This document shows positions 1 through 8,975 of a DNA stretch of 64,000 bases, one piece after another; the stretch's first letter is position 1, and the number at the start of each line of letters is the position of its first letter. The notes under the pieces are model-generated. The model was not told the origin of the DNA. It ran no database searches and saw only the letters and a program-made list of their open reading frames with translations. Source of the DNA: Holophagae bacterium (GTDB taxonomy: Bacteria > Acidobacteriota > Holophagae > Acanthopleuribacterales > Acanthopleuribacteraceae). The stretch is taken from NCBI GenBank assembly GCA_030429565.1, contig JAUIFE010000018.1:62001-126000 (forward strand). Direction: 5' to 3'. The position numbers and the translations under genes were made by a program.

Positions 1-23
1 CGTCGCTGTTTGGAGTGCAAGGC

Positions 24-512
24 ATGTCGAAAACGCATATGGTGGGCTTAGGCGGCATTCACGCGTCGAAAACGCCCGGTGACGTCATCAAAACCATGGC
101 GTTGGGCTCCTGTATCGGCATCATCGCGGTCGCGCCGCGCCTGCGCGCCGTCGGCATGGCCCACATCGTACTCCCCAACTCCCGCACCAACCCTGAAAAA
201 GCCGACCTGACCCCGGGATATTTCGCCGATACCGGCATCCCCGCCCTATTGGAGCACTTCCAACGGCTCGGTCTCAAAAACCCACGCGAGCTGGTCTTCA
301 AACTGGCGGGCGGCGCCTCGGTGATGGATCCCCACAGCACCTTCGACATCGGCAAACGCAACATCCTCTCGTGCCGCAAGGAGCTGTGGAAACAACGTTT
401 GGCCGCCATTGCCGAGGATGTCGGCGGCAACTTCTCGCGCACCGTCTGGGTGGAAGTCGACACGGGTCGCATGTACCTACAATCTCCAGGAAAAGGGCGG
501 TGGGAATTATGA
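24..512 (+). CDS. cheD: Chemoreceptor glutamine deamidase CheD
   Basis: CheD deamidates (and can demethylate) glutamines in methyl-accepting chemotaxis proteins and often works with CheC/CheX-type phosphatases. The 162-residue protein has the family landmarks: a GSCIG motif with the probable nucleophile Cys30 and a GMAHIVLP motif with the probable catalytic His47. The frame is open back to a GTG at 15, but the ATG at 24 has a GGAG 8 nt upstream and is preferred. The stop overlaps the next gene in an ATGA, so the genes are translationally coupled. It is the first gene visible of a chemotaxis cluster that probably begins upstream of the window. Confidence 0.93.
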   Translation: MSKTHMVGLGGIHASKTPGDVIKTMALGSCIGIIAVAPRLRAVGMAHIVLPNSRTNPEKADLTPGYFADTGIPALLEHFQRLGLKNPRELVFKLAGGASVMDPHSTFDIGKRNILSCRKELWKQRLAAIAEDVGGNFSRTVWVEVDTGRMYLQSPGKGRWEL

Positions 513-1384
513 CCGACTTTGCCAAATTGGCGCGCAGTCGCCTGCACCGGCTGCCGCCCATCTCGACGACCACCCTGAAACTGATCGAGCTGCTCGGCAA
601 CGACGACTACCAAACCGGCGATTTGGTACCGCTTATTGAAACCGACGTCAGCTTAGCGGCGCGCTGTTTAACCACGGTGAACGCCCCCGTTTTCGGTTTA
701 AAACGCTCGATTGCCTCGGTCCAACACGCCGTTACCTTGTTGGGCGCACGCGCCGTCTTGGACCTCGCTTTGCAGCTCAGCGTGCGCGGTACCTACAACA
801 AGGCTTTAACCGGTTATGCCTCCTCCCCCGACGACCTTTACAAACACAGCCTCTACAGTGCCATCGGCGCCCGCCTTGTCGCCACGCGCCTGATCCCGTC
901 CGCCAAACCGCAACAGGCCTACACCGCCGCCCTCTTCCACGACGTCGGCAAATTGGTTTTTTCCGAATTCCTAAGCGAACAGGTTACCGAGCCCCCACCG
1001 CCGGAACAAATCACCCACTTCCTGCGTTTTGAACAATCGATGTTTGGGATTGATCACGCCGCCGTCAGCGCCGAAATCGCCCTTGAGTGGCACCTGCCCG
1101 ACACACTCGTGCAAGCCGTCGCCTACCACCACCATCCCGGCAGCGCACCCGCGGCCCATCGCAAGACCGCGCTGGCGGTGCATCTCGGCGATATGTTCGC
1201 CATGATGGCCGGGTTTGGCACCCAATTGGATAACATGCACTACGAAACCGATCCTATGATTGACGAATACGTCACCCGAGACCGCACGTGGGAAATGCAG
1301 GTGTTACCGGAACTGCTCCTGGCTATCCACGAAGAATACCAAACCGTTATCTCCAAATTTGACCATGAGGAGCCGTCCCAATGA
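509..1384 (+). CDS. HDOD domain signalling protein
   Basis: A 291-residue HDOD protein. HDOD is a divergent HD-fold domain found in bacterial signalling proteins, usually non-enzymatic or of unknown activity. Visible features are LPPIS near the N-terminus, the hydrophobic core with VNAPVF and AVTLLGARAV, and an HDVGK motif (ALFHDVGKL) followed by a His cluster AYHHHPG typical of these folds. The frame is open upstream to 371 inside cheD. The ATG at 509 overlaps the cheD stop as ATGA and gives a protein that begins right at the domain. The following receiver gene overlaps its end by 4 nt. Context suggests a role in chemotaxis or motility signalling. Confidence 0.88.
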   Translation: MTDFAKLARSRLHRLPPISTTTLKLIELLGNDDYQTGDLVPLIETDVSLAARCLTTVNAPVFGLKRSIASVQHAVTLLGARAVLDLALQLSVRGTYNKALTGYASSPDDLYKHSLYSAIGARLVATRLIPSAKPQQAYTAALFHDVGKLVFSEFLSEQVTEPPPPEQITHFLRFEQSMFGIDHAAVSAEIALEWHLPDTLVQAVAYHHHPGSAPAAHRKTALAVHLGDMFAMMAGFGTQLDNMHYETDPMIDEYVTRDRTWEMQVLPELLLAIHEEYQTVISKFDHEEPSQ

Positions 1385-1764
1385 CCAAACGCATTCTCAT
1401 TGTTGACGATTCGCTGGCTGCCCGAATGATTATTCGCCAGTATTTGGAAATTGTGGGTTGTGCCGGTGCTGAATTTACCGAAGCCAAACACGGCGGCGAA
1501 GCGCTCGAAGCTTTGAAGCTGCATGGTTTCGACTTGATTGTGACCGACATGAATATGCCGATCATGGACGGCTACCAGTTCATTCGCCGTCTCAAGGCCT
1601 CGCCGAAATTCAACACCATTCCCATCATTATCATTTCCAGCGCCGCCAACAAAGACAACCGCGAAGCCTTTATGAAATACGGTGCCAACTTCGTGGTGAG
1701 CAAGCCGATCTCCCCGGCAACCCTCAACAAAGCCGTTAAAGAAACCCGTGTTTTCGAGGATTGA
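1381..1764 (+). CDS. CheY-like single-domain response regulator
   Basis: A 127-residue stand-alone receiver domain. The acidic pair Asp9/Asp10, phosphoacceptor Asp56 (in VTDMNMP), Ser86 at the Thr/Ser switch position and Lys108 (in SKPIS) are all present, so it should be phosphorylatable. It has no output domain and so resembles CheY. It lies between an HDOD gene (4-nt overlap) and a CheX-like gene 3 nt downstream, which is the natural arrangement for a receiver and its phosphatase. The cognate kinase is not in the window; a CheA encoded elsewhere is an inference. Confidence 0.92.
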   Translation: MTKRILIVDDSLAARMIIRQYLEIVGCAGAEFTEAKHGGEALEALKLHGFDLIVTDMNMPIMDGYQFIRRLKASPKFNTIPIIIISSAANKDNREAFMKYGANFVVSKPISPATLNKAVKETRVFED

Positions 1765-1767
1765 GCC

Positions 1768-2235
1768 ATGACGATTCACCAAGAGAAGACCCATCTCGCC
1801 TTGCAAAAGGCCTTATCCGACTCCTTCGAAGGATTGGCGTTTGCGCAGGTTTTCAGCTACCGCGTCTGTGAGCAATACCTCGGCGAGATCGACAACATTA
1901 CCGCCGCTTATATCGACATGCCCGCGCCGCTCGATTTTCGGTTCACCTTGGTTTTGGCCAACGCGCAGGTCGCCGACTTTTTCGATGCAGCCTCCGGCGG
2001 CGCCGCCTTAACACCGGGCCTTTTCGCCGATTTCAACCGCGAGGTATGTAACACCGCCGCCGGCCACATTCAAACCCTGTTGGCGCCGGAAAAACTCGAC
2101 ATGCTGATCGGGCTACCCCATGTGGTCGAGGACCCGGCATCCGTGATGGCGGCAAGCGCCACCCGTTGCTTGCTCGAATACGAGGTCGAGGAATACAACG
2201 TCTACGTGGTCTTGGAAAAACCCATTCCCGCCTAG
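1768..2235 (+). CDS. CheX-like chemotaxis phosphatase domain protein
   Basis: A 155-residue protein resembling the CheC/CheX/FliY phosphatase fold. The stretch REVCNTAAGHIQ (residues about 90-101) matches the Glu-x-x-Asn helix motif that CheX uses to dephosphorylate CheY-P. It follows the CheY-like receiver by 3 nt, with GAGGATTGAGCC before its ATG. Acting as the phosphatase for that receiver is inferred from motif and position. It appears to be the last gene of the operon: a gap of more than 300 bp follows. Confidence 0.75.
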   Translation: MTIHQEKTHLALQKALSDSFEGLAFAQVFSYRVCEQYLGEIDNITAAYIDMPAPLDFRFTLVLANAQVADFFDAASGGAALTPGLFADFNREVCNTAAGHIQTLLAPEKLDMLIGLPHVVEDPASVMAASATRCLLEYEVEEYNVYVVLEKPIPA

Positions 2236-2547
2236 ACTTGCCGGCAACCCAAACGCCGCACCATTTCCCACCCCCCGAGCCGGCCCCCATCCGGCCCGCA
2301 CAGGTCAAACCACAGGCGCTAGGGTTGTTTTTCTCGGAGTCGGCGACGGGAGTCGCGCGCGCGTTCGAGGTACCCGCCACAAAAAACACGGCTTTTCCCC
2401 CTGAGCGCCAAGCCTTGCTTCGTTTTCCCACCGTTCAGTGCTATGTTTGCACAGAACTTGTCGACCCTTTGTCCGGGTCGGTAGGCAAGCGCTTTCGCCA
2501 CGGCCCTTCGCTTGACACTGGATCTCTTCTCGGAGTTTGCACACTGC
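2236..2547. other. Intergenic region, no gene recognised
   Basis: About 310 bp between the chemotaxis operon and the DUF420-like gene. Reading frames here lack homology signals and a ribosome binding site. A short inverted repeat (CGACCC/GGGTCG near 2460-2478) has no T-run and is not convincing as a terminator. No RNA gene was recognised. Confidence 0.5.
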
Positions 2548-3006
2548 ATGGCTAGTCTCATTTTTTGGTTGTATGCCTATGGCTTGACCTGGATCGCGGT
2601 CATCTTCGCCCTGCGCGGCATTGGCGCCGCCCGCACCCAACAGTACGCCCGCCACAAATCACTGATGACGACCGCGATTAACCTCATCCTGTTTTTTGTG
2701 GTTTCTTACCTCGCCAAGGTCGTGTTCCTTGGCCGCGAGGACCGCACTAGCTGGAGCGACTTCTACCTCTACACACTTTACATTCACGAGACCTTTATCG
2801 CGCTCATGCTGGTCACCGGCGCTTGGGCGCGCCGCTTGGCCCACCTCTTCCGCGCCACCCTCGATGCCGAATCTGTCCCCCCCGAATTCGAAGCCATGCG
2901 CCGCCGCCACGGTTTACTCGGCCGTCTATGCATGATTGCCGCCTTCTGCGGCTTGCTGACCGCCTCGGTCATTTTATGGGGTATGGCCACACGTCTGCAG
3001 GCTTAG
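2548..3006 (+). CDS. DUF420-like four-helix membrane protein
   Basis: A 152-residue integral membrane protein with four hydrophobic segments. Conserved-looking histidines sit in ARHKSLM, YIHETFIALML and RRRHGLLGRL, which fits the DUF420 (YozB) family. Some members of that family occur near respiratory or haem-copper oxidase genes, but no such genes are adjacent here. The frame is open to 2512, but the ATG at 2548 starts directly before the first helix, with GGAG 12 nt upstream. Function is unknown. Assignment is by overall pattern only. Confidence 0.68.
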   Translation: MASLIFWLYAYGLTWIAVIFALRGIGAARTQQYARHKSLMTTAINLILFFVVSYLAKVVFLGREDRTSWSDFYLYTLYIHETFIALMLVTGAWARRLAHLFRATLDAESVPPEFEAMRRRHGLLGRLCMIAAFCGLLTASVILWGMATRLQA

Positions 3007-3084
3007 ACGCACCGCTACCCGGCAACGCAAAGGTGCCGACAACGTCGGATTGGCCCTGCAAAAACGTGTTTTCCCAGCTTGCTG

Positions 3085-3114
3085 TTGTTTTGGAATTGCT
3101 AAGTGTTTTATATT
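3085..3114 (+). promoter_or_regulatory. Candidate sigma70-type promoter for the ATP-grasp gene
   Basis: TTGTTT and TATATT separated by 18 bp, in a locally AT-rich segment about 40 bp before the start codon at 3154. Match by eye to the -35/-10 consensus; no transcription data. Confidence 0.4.
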
Positions 3115-3153
3115 TAACGATATGAATTAGCCTTAGACAATCAGGAGTAGCGC

Positions 3154-4776
3154 ATGGTTGACACGACCTTTGATAGGGATTTTCCATGCCCGGGTTCCGA
3201 CGGGGAAATTTCCGCCTTTAATCGCCTTAAAGCCAAACTCCCCAACATTTACACGCGTTTAGCCAATGATCGCCGGGTACCGCACACGACCGTCGTCATC
3301 CCTTCCCTTTCGCTCGACCAATCCGAGCTCTCCAAGGTCGAGGGCCACATGTTCTATGAGGAGCGTTTGCTCTGCATGTTGATGCTGCTCAAAAGGCCGC
3401 GGACCCGCATTGTCTTTGTGTCTTCGTCGCGCATCCATCCGCTGATTACCCAGTACTACCTCAACTTCCTGACCGGCGTCCCCTTCGGCCATGCGATGCG
3501 CCGCCTGATTATGCTCGACTGCGGCGACACCAGCCCCAAGCCGCTCACGCAAAAAATACTCGAAAGTCCCTGGCTGATCGACCGCATGCGCAAATATATC
3601 GGCGACCGCGACCGCGCCCACATGGTGGTTTTTAACACCACCCCGCTCGAACGCACCCTCTCCGTTCGCCTTGGCATCCCCGTTTACGGTACCGATCCCG
3701 CGCTGCACTATCACGGTTCTAAAACCGGGTGTCGCCGTATCCTCAAAGCCGCCGGCATCCCTATTCCCTACGGCCACGAAGATCTGCGCGACCAGCACGA
3801 TATCGTCAATGCGCTCGACGATTTATGGCAGGTCAACCCCGACATCCGTCGCGCCGTCGTCAAACTCAACGAAGGGTTTTCCGGCAAAGGCAACGCCATG
3901 TTTTACTTCGACGGCATCAAGCAGTTCCGCACCGCCGGCCAAGATGAACGTCGCCAACACATCGCCCAACAGCTCCACAACCTCCGTTTCGAGTCCAACG
4001 ACGAGACCTGGCCACGTTTCGAACAACAGTTCCGCAAGTTACACGGCATCGTCGAAACCTTTATCGAAGGCGAAAACAAAGACTCACCCTCCGTGCAGGC
4101 CCGCGTCAATGCCATCGGCGAGCCCCAGGTCATTTCCACCCACGACCAAATCATGGGCGGCCCCAACGGCCAAGTTTTTATGGGCTGCTGGTTCCCAGCC
4201 CGTCGCGATTACCGCAAAGTCTTACAAGAGGACGGCCGCAAGGTCGCCGATGTGCTCAGCACCAAAGGCGTGATCGGCCGCTTTGCCGTCGACTTTATCG
4301 TCGTTCCCACCGCCACCGGCTTTGAGCGCTATGCCATTGAGATTAATCTACGTCGTGGCGGTACCACCCACCCGTTCCTCATGATGAAGTTCCTCATCGA
4401 AGGCGACTACAACGAGGAAAAAGGTATTTACGTGTCCAATTCAGGCCAAGAGAAGTACTACCTCGCCACCGACAACCTGCTCGATCCGCAATACATCGGC
4501 ATGGGCCCCGAGGACTTGATCGACGTCGCCGTCTACCACGATTTGCACTACCACACCGTCGAACAAGACGGCGTCGCCTTTCACATGATCGGCTCGCTCA
4601 GTCAATTCGGCAAACTCGGCATCACCTGCATTGCCAACACGCGCGAGCAAACCAAACAATTGCACCAACAAACCATTAGTGTGCTCGACGGCGAAGCCGA
4701 TCAATATCGCCGCAAGGATCGCATGAGCTTCTACCTGGGCGCGCCTCCCAGCAACCTGAAAAACATCGGTTTTTAA
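3154..4776 (+). CDS. ATP-grasp peptide ligase, PGM1-related
   Basis: A 540-residue protein resembling PGM1, the peptide ligase of pheganomycin biosynthesis, and related carboxylate-amine ligases. Such enzymes activate a carboxylate with ATP and join it to an amine. The N-terminal 200 residues fit the pre-ATP-grasp region. The ATP-grasp core includes VVKLNEGFSGKGNAMF (about 233-248) for nucleotide binding and AIEINLRRGGTTHPF (about 394-408) with the metal-binding Glu-x-Asn. The C-terminal 100 residues match the family's extra domain. The ATG has AGGAG 7 nt upstream. It stands alone with its own promoter-like sequence and no nearby peptide or tailoring genes, so its substrate cannot be named. 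Confidence 0.82.
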   Translation: MVDTTFDRDFPCPGSDGEISAFNRLKAKLPNIYTRLANDRRVPHTTVVIPSLSLDQSELSKVEGHMFYEERLLCMLMLLKRPRTRIVFVSSSRIHPLITQYYLNFLTGVPFGHAMRRLIMLDCGDTSPKPLTQKILESPWLIDRMRKYIGDRDRAHMVVFNTTPLERTLSVRLGIPVYGTDPALHYHGSKTGCRRILKAAGIPIPYGHEDLRDQHDIVNALDDLWQVNPDIRRAVVKLNEGFSGKGNAMFYFDGIKQFRTAGQDERRQHIAQQLHNLRFESNDETWPRFEQQFRKLHGIVETFIEGENKDSPSVQARVNAIGEPQVISTHDQIMGGPNGQVFMGCWFPARRDYRKVLQEDGRKVADVLSTKGVIGRFAVDFIVVPTATGFERYAIEINLRRGGTTHPFLMMKFLIEGDYNEEKGIYVSNSGQEKYYLATDNLLDPQYIGMGPEDLIDVAVYHDLHYHTVEQDGVAFHMIGSLSQFGKLGITCIANTREQTKQLHQQTISVLDGEADQYRRKDRMSFYLGAPPSNLKNIGF

Positions 4777-4857
4777 TCCGTGCGCGCTTTTCCGCGCACA
4801 AGTACACCCAACCTGAAGTCCAGCGTAAACGCACAGGACAAGAGCGCCACGCCCATC

Positions 4858-4883
4858 AAAAAAGGCCGTCCCTGAGGACGGCC
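4858..4883 (-). terminator. Rho-independent terminator after rho
   Basis: A perfect 8-bp stem (GGCCGTCC/GGACGGCC, 4-nt loop) is followed on the minus strand by six T. It sits 24 bp past the rho stop codon. Confidence 0.9.
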
Positions 4884-4906
4884 CGTATTTAATGACGTGT
4901 CTCGGT

Positions 4907-6160
4907 TTACCCGCCTTTGGCGAGGTTTTCCAAAAAGGCCGAGTTCGATTTGGTACGCGCCAAACGCTCGCACAGAAGTTCCATCGCTTCCGTCGCCGAC
5001 AACGGGTTGAGCACCTTGCGCAACACCCACAGGCGATTGAGCTCCAGCTTGGAAAGCAGCAGTTCTTCTTTACGCGTGCCGGAACGCGAGATATCGATGG
5101 CGGGAAACACGCGGCGGTCGGACAACTTGCGGTCGAGAATGACCTCCATGTTGCCGGTCCCTTTGAATTCTTCAAAGATGACGTCGTCCATGCGGCTGCC
5201 GGTTTCAACCAGGGCGGTGGCGATAATGGTTAAACTGCCGCCACCTTCGATATTGCGCGCGGCACCAAAGAAACGTTTGGGCCGTTGCAAAGCGTTGGAG
5301 TCGACACCCCCACTGAGAACCTTGCCACTCGGCGGTACGATCGTGTTGTAGGCGCGCGCCAAACGGGTGATCGAGTCGAGCAAAATAACGACGTCTTTTT
5401 TGTATTCCACCAAACGCTTGGCCTTTTCGATGACCATCTCGGCCACTTGCACGTGGCGATTGGCCGGCTCGTCAAAGGTCGAGCTAATCACCTCGCCGTC
5501 AACACCACGCTCCATGTCGGTCACTTCTTCGGGGCGTTCGTCAATCAGCAAGACGATCAGGTAAACCTCGGGGTGGTTGCGCGTGATGGAATTGGCAATG
5601 CTTTGTAGCAACATCGTTTTACCGGTACGCGGCGGCGCGACAATCAAACCGCGCTGGCCTTTGCCGAGCGGGGTCATTAAATCCATCACGCGACCGGACA
5701 GATTATCCGGTTCCATTTCCAGCGTAATCCGTTTGTCGGGATACAGCGGTACCAAGTTGTCGAACAGAATTTTTTCGTGGGTCTTTTCGGGAATGTCGAA
5801 GTTAATCGCCTCAATTTTAAGCAATGCAAAAAACTTCTCGCCTTCTTTGGGCGAACGTATTTGACCACTGACGGTGTCGCCGGTCTGCAAGTTAAACTTG
5901 CGAATTTGCGACGGCGACACATAGACGTCGTCGGGACCCGGCAGGTAATTGTAATCGGGAGCACGCAAGAAGCCGTAACCTTCCGGCAAAATCTCGAGCA
6001 CCCCTTCACTGAACATCAAGCCGCTTTTCTCGGTTTGGGCCTGCAACAACTTAAAAATAAGCTCTTGCTTACGCAGGCCGGCGATGCCCTGGAGCTTCAG
6101 CTTTTTCGCTTGACCAACCAGTTGCTCAATGCTCATTTCTTTGAGATCGGAAATATTCAT
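4907..6160 (-). CDS. rho: Transcription termination factor Rho
   Basis: Hexameric RNA-dependent ATPase that terminates transcription. At 417 residues it is close to E. coli Rho. The N-terminal helical domain is followed by the cold-shock-like RNA-binding domain (EGYGFLRAPDYNYLPGPDDV, about 60-79), then the RecA-type ATPase with Walker A APPRTGKT, Walker B VVILLDSITR and the Q-loop/R-loop region. There is no insertion of the kind seen in high-GC Actinobacteria. The start codon overlaps the engB stop by 4 nt and has AAGGA upstream, so engB and rho form a coupled pair. Confidence 0.98.
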   Translation of the reverse strand: MNISDLKEMSIEQLVGQAKKLKLQGIAGLRKQELIFKLLQAQTEKSGLMFSEGVLEILPEGYGFLRAPDYNYLPGPDDVYVSPSQIRKFNLQTGDTVSGQIRSPKEGEKFFALLKIEAINFDIPEKTHEKILFDNLVPLYPDKRITLEMEPDNLSGRVMDLMTPLGKGQRGLIVAPPRTGKTMLLQSIANSITRNHPEVYLIVLLIDERPEEVTDMERGVDGEVISSTFDEPANRHVQVAEMVIEKAKRLVEYKKDVVILLDSITRLARAYNTIVPPSGKVLSGGVDSNALQRPKRFFGAARNIEGGGSLTIIATALVETGSRMDDVIFEEFKGTGNMEVILDRKLSDRRVFPAIDISRSGTRKEELLLSKLELNRLWVLRKVLNPLSATEAMELLCERLARTKSNSAFLENLAKGG

Positions 6161-6777
6161 GATGCATCCTTTTGCTGGTTAATCCGGCTTTTGGTATCTT
6201 CAAAAGCCTGGTTGAGAAAGGCCCAGATGTCTCGCATACCGCTCCCTGTTTGGGAGCTGGTCACAATCAGGTCGGACACCGCCATGCCGACTTGCTTGGC
6301 AATCGCGCGCTGTTGCTGCAACGCCTTGTTACGAGAAAGCTTATCTGCCTTTGTCAGGATAATCCGGAAAGGAAAACCAGAGGCCCGCAGCCATTCGATC
6401 ATCTGTCGATCGTCCGCGGAAGGATCGTGGCGAATATCCAACAAAAGGAAAATCACGCCAATGAAAGGAGTGTCGGAGAGGTAGCTGTCAATCAGCTTGC
6501 CCCACTTTTCTTGTTCCTGTTTGCTGACTTTCGCATAGCCGTAGCCGGGAATATCCACGAAGAAAAACTGATCATTGATGAGAAAGTAGTTAACAAGCCG
6601 TGTTTTCCCTGGGGTTTGCGATGTTTTCGCGAGTTTCTTCCGGTTGAGCAGACTGTTGAGCAAGCTCGATTTGCCCACGTTGGATCGACCCGCGAACACG
6701 AAGTGGGGTATCGGGCGTTTTACAAAGCCGCTGGAATCAGCCGCTGATGTCACGAAAACAGCAGAACGTACTTGCAT
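6157..6777 (-). CDS. engB: Ribosome biogenesis GTPase EngB/YsxC
   Basis: A small GTPase of 206 residues needed for assembly of the large ribosomal subunit. The G motifs are in order: G1 GRSNVGKSS, G2 within TPGKTR, G3 DIPGYG, G4 TKADK and G5 TSSQTGSG. The ATG has GAGG 4 nt upstream. Its stop overlaps the rho start codon. The next gene upstream on the same strand, clpX, ends about 215 bp away. Confidence 0.96.
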   Translation of the reverse strand: MQVRSAVFVTSAADSSGFVKRPIPHFVFAGRSNVGKSSLLNSLLNRKKLAKTSQTPGKTRLVNYFLINDQFFFVDIPGYGYAKVSKQEQEKWGKLIDSYLSDTPFIGVIFLLLDIRHDPSADDRQMIEWLRASGFPFRIILTKADKLSRNKALQQQRAIAKQVGMAVSDLIVTSSQTGSGMRDIWAFLNQAFEDTKSRINQQKDAS

Positions 6778-6944
6778 CGTTCCTCAAATGCCTTGAGCAG
6801 CAAACAATGATAAATTTTTGACAAAGGGTGAATTTAACAGCTAGCTTACAGGAAAACCGACCAACCTGCAAGGCGCATTTGGCCCGCCCTGGTTCACGAA
6901 AAACCAAGGTTTGCCAACGGTCACACCGGCCTAAACGCAACAAC

Positions 6945-6975
6945 GAGGCGGTCACCCGCCTCGACGCTTTTTTTG
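6945..6975 (+). terminator. Terminator-like hairpin between clpX and engB
   Basis: A 7-bp GC-rich stem (GAGGCGG/CCGCCTC) with a 4-nt loop. The long T-runs (6967-6973 and 6976-6982) lie on the plus-strand side, opposite to the flanking minus-strand genes. On the minus strand only a weak T-containing sequence follows the stem. It may still terminate clpX transcription inefficiently or block antisense transcription. Confidence 0.5.
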
Positions 6976-6993
6976 CTTTTTTTCGGCCGCCGA

Positions 6994-8220
6994 CTAACCG
7001 GCGATATCCTCGATGATCGAGAATTTCAGCTTTTTACTGCGAATCATTTCGGCCGTCACGGTCAGCTCTTTGGTCGACGTCATGCTGGGCAACTCAAACA
7101 AGTAATCCAGCATCAAGTCTTCCATAATCAAGCGCAAACCGCGCGCACCCAACTTACGCTCAATCGCCTGTCGTGCGATCAGCGCAATGGCGTCTTTGTT
7201 GAACTTGAGTTCGACGCCTTCCATCTCAAACATTTTCACGTACTGTTTGATCAGGGCGTTTTTGGGTTCGGTCAAAATGCGCGCTAAGTCTTCTTCAACG
7301 AGCGGATCGAGCTGGGCAATTACCGGGATCCGACCCACAAATTCGGGAATCAGGCCGAACTTGATCAAATCTTCCGGTTCTACTTGCGCCAGAACGCTCT
7401 GCTCGTCCCAGGTTTTAACCACTTGCTTGGCGTTAAAGCCAAGCGTGCTTTTGCCCAGGCGTTTTTCAATGATTTTGTCGAGTCCGACAAAAGCGCCGCC
7501 GGCGACAAACAGAATGTTGCCGGTATCCAACTGGTAGAACTCTTGATGTGGGTGTTTGCGTCCGCCTTGGGGCGGCACATTGGCCACGGTGCCTTCCAGG
7601 ATTTTCAACAGCGCTTGCTGAACCCCTTCACCACTCACGTCGCGGGTGATGCTGGGGTTTTCGCTTTTGCGGGAAATTTTGTCGATTTCATCGATGTAAA
7701 TAATGCCACGTTGGGCTTTTTCAATGTCGTAGTCGGCGGCTTGCAACAGGCGCAACAAGATGTTTTCTACATCTTCACCAACATAACCGGCTTCGGTCAA
7801 AGTGGTTGCGTCGACAATAGCAAAAGGAACCTCGAGAATACGCGCCAAAGTGCGCGCCAACAAGGTTTTACCCGTGCCGGTGTTACCGATCATCAAAATG
7901 TTGCTTTTTTCCAGTTCGACGTCGTCCTTCTTGGACTTGGGCGCGGCAATGCGCTTGTAGTGCAGGTACACCGACACCGCCAACTTGCGTTTGGCTTGGT
8001 CTTGACCCAGGACGTAATCGTCGAGGAAATTCTTCAGCTCGGCAGGGGTGTAAAGTTGCGGCTGGCGCGGAGCTTCATAGATCTGATCTTCCTGAGCAAT
8101 GTCGTAACAGACAGCGACACATTCGTCACAGATGTAGACATCCGGGCCTGCAATGAGTTTTTTGACCTCGCGCTGGCTTTTGTTACAGAAAGAACACTTT
8201 AAATCTCTCGATGCTGGCAT
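6994..8220 (-). CDS. clpX: ATP-dependent Clp protease ATPase subunit ClpX
   Basis: AAA+ unfoldase that delivers substrates to ClpP. It has 408 residues. The N-terminal zinc-binding domain has Cys9, Cys12, Cys31 and Cys34; Walker A is GNTGTGKT, Walker B IIYIDEIDKI, and the RKSENPSITRDVSGEGVQ region is typical. It lies 89 bp downstream of clpP in the order tig-clpP-clpX, a common bacterial arrangement, so an operon is likely. The start codon follows a weak GGGGTG. Confidence 0.98.
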   Translation of the reverse strand: MPASRDLKCSFCNKSQREVKKLIAGPDVYICDECVAVCYDIAQEDQIYEAPRQPQLYTPAELKNFLDDYVLGQDQAKRKLAVSVYLHYKRIAAPKSKKDDVELEKSNILMIGNTGTGKTLLARTLARILEVPFAIVDATTLTEAGYVGEDVENILLRLLQAADYDIEKAQRGIIYIDEIDKISRKSENPSITRDVSGEGVQQALLKILEGTVANVPPQGGRKHPHQEFYQLDTGNILFVAGGAFVGLDKIIEKRLGKSTLGFNAKQVVKTWDEQSVLAQVEPEDLIKFGLIPEFVGRIPVIAQLDPLVEEDLARILTEPKNALIKQYVKMFEMEGVELKFNKDAIALIARQAIERKLGARGLRLIMEDLMLDYLFELPSMTSTKELTVTAEMIRSKKLKFSIIEDIAG

Positions 8221-8309
8221 AAACTTTCACACCCCATGTTGTGCTGGTTAGCGTTTTACGGCGAGGGATCGCCTCGTTATCTGGTACCGGTTTTATCGAA
8301 ACCTTGGCC

Positions 8310-8903
8310 CTAAGACTTTAAGTCTCGCTTGGAAATGATTTCGTCAACAATACCGTACTCGACGGCTTCCTGCGCGCCCATGATGAAATCACGGTCGGAA
8401 TCTTTCTGGATCTTCTTGAGTGTCTGACCGGTGTTTTCGGCCAACATTTTGTTCAAGGATTCCTTCATGCGCAGGATTTCTTTAGCTTGGATTTCGATAT
8501 CGCTGGCCTGACCCTGGGCGCCGCCGAGCGGCTGGTGGATCAGAACGCGGGCATTGGGCAAGATGTAACGTTTGCCTTTGGCACCGCCGGAAAGGAGGAA
8601 GGCGCCCATGCTGGCCGCTTGGCCGAGGCAGATGGTGGAAACGTCTTGGCGCACGAGCTGCATGGTGTCGTAGATGGCCATGCCGGCAGTGATGCTGCCA
8701 CCGGGCGAGTTGATGTAAATAGACGTATCGCGCTCTGGATCTTCAGCTTCCAGGAACAAGAGCTGGGAAACAACAAGATTGGCCAAATGATCGGAAACTT
8801 GTTCTCCGATGAAAATGATGCCGTCTTTCAGGAGGCGTGAATAGATGTCATAACTGCGCTCACCACGACTGGTTTGCTCAACAACAATTGGAACTAATGC
8901 CAT
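8310..8903 (-). CDS. clpP: ATP-dependent Clp protease proteolytic subunit ClpP
   Basis: Serine peptidase that forms the double-heptamer chamber with ClpX. It has 197 residues. The catalytic triad is visible as Ser98 (GQAASMGAF), His123 (LIHQPLGG) and Asp172 (SDRDFIM). The ATG is preceded by GGGAG at 7 nt. It sits between tig (72 bp upstream) and clpX. Confidence 0.98.
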   Translation of the reverse strand: MALVPIVVEQTSRGERSYDIYSRLLKDGIIFIGEQVSDHLANLVVSQLLFLEAEDPERDTSIYINSPGGSITAGMAIYDTMQLVRQDVSTICLGQAASMGAFLLSGGAKGKRYILPNARVLIHQPLGGAQGQASDIEIQAKEILRMKESLNKMLAENTGQTLKKIQKDSDRDFIMGAQEAVEYGIVDEIISKRDLKS

Positions 8904-8975
8904 GAACGGTCTCCCTGGTGTGAGGTGTTGGGCGGCGGGTGGACAACAGCGCCCACCCGACGAACGTCTTGAATA

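Noticed and set aside
59..613. 184-codon minus-strand frame over cheD
   Set aside because: cheD on the plus strand has clear motifs and coupling; the antisense frame is a shadow.
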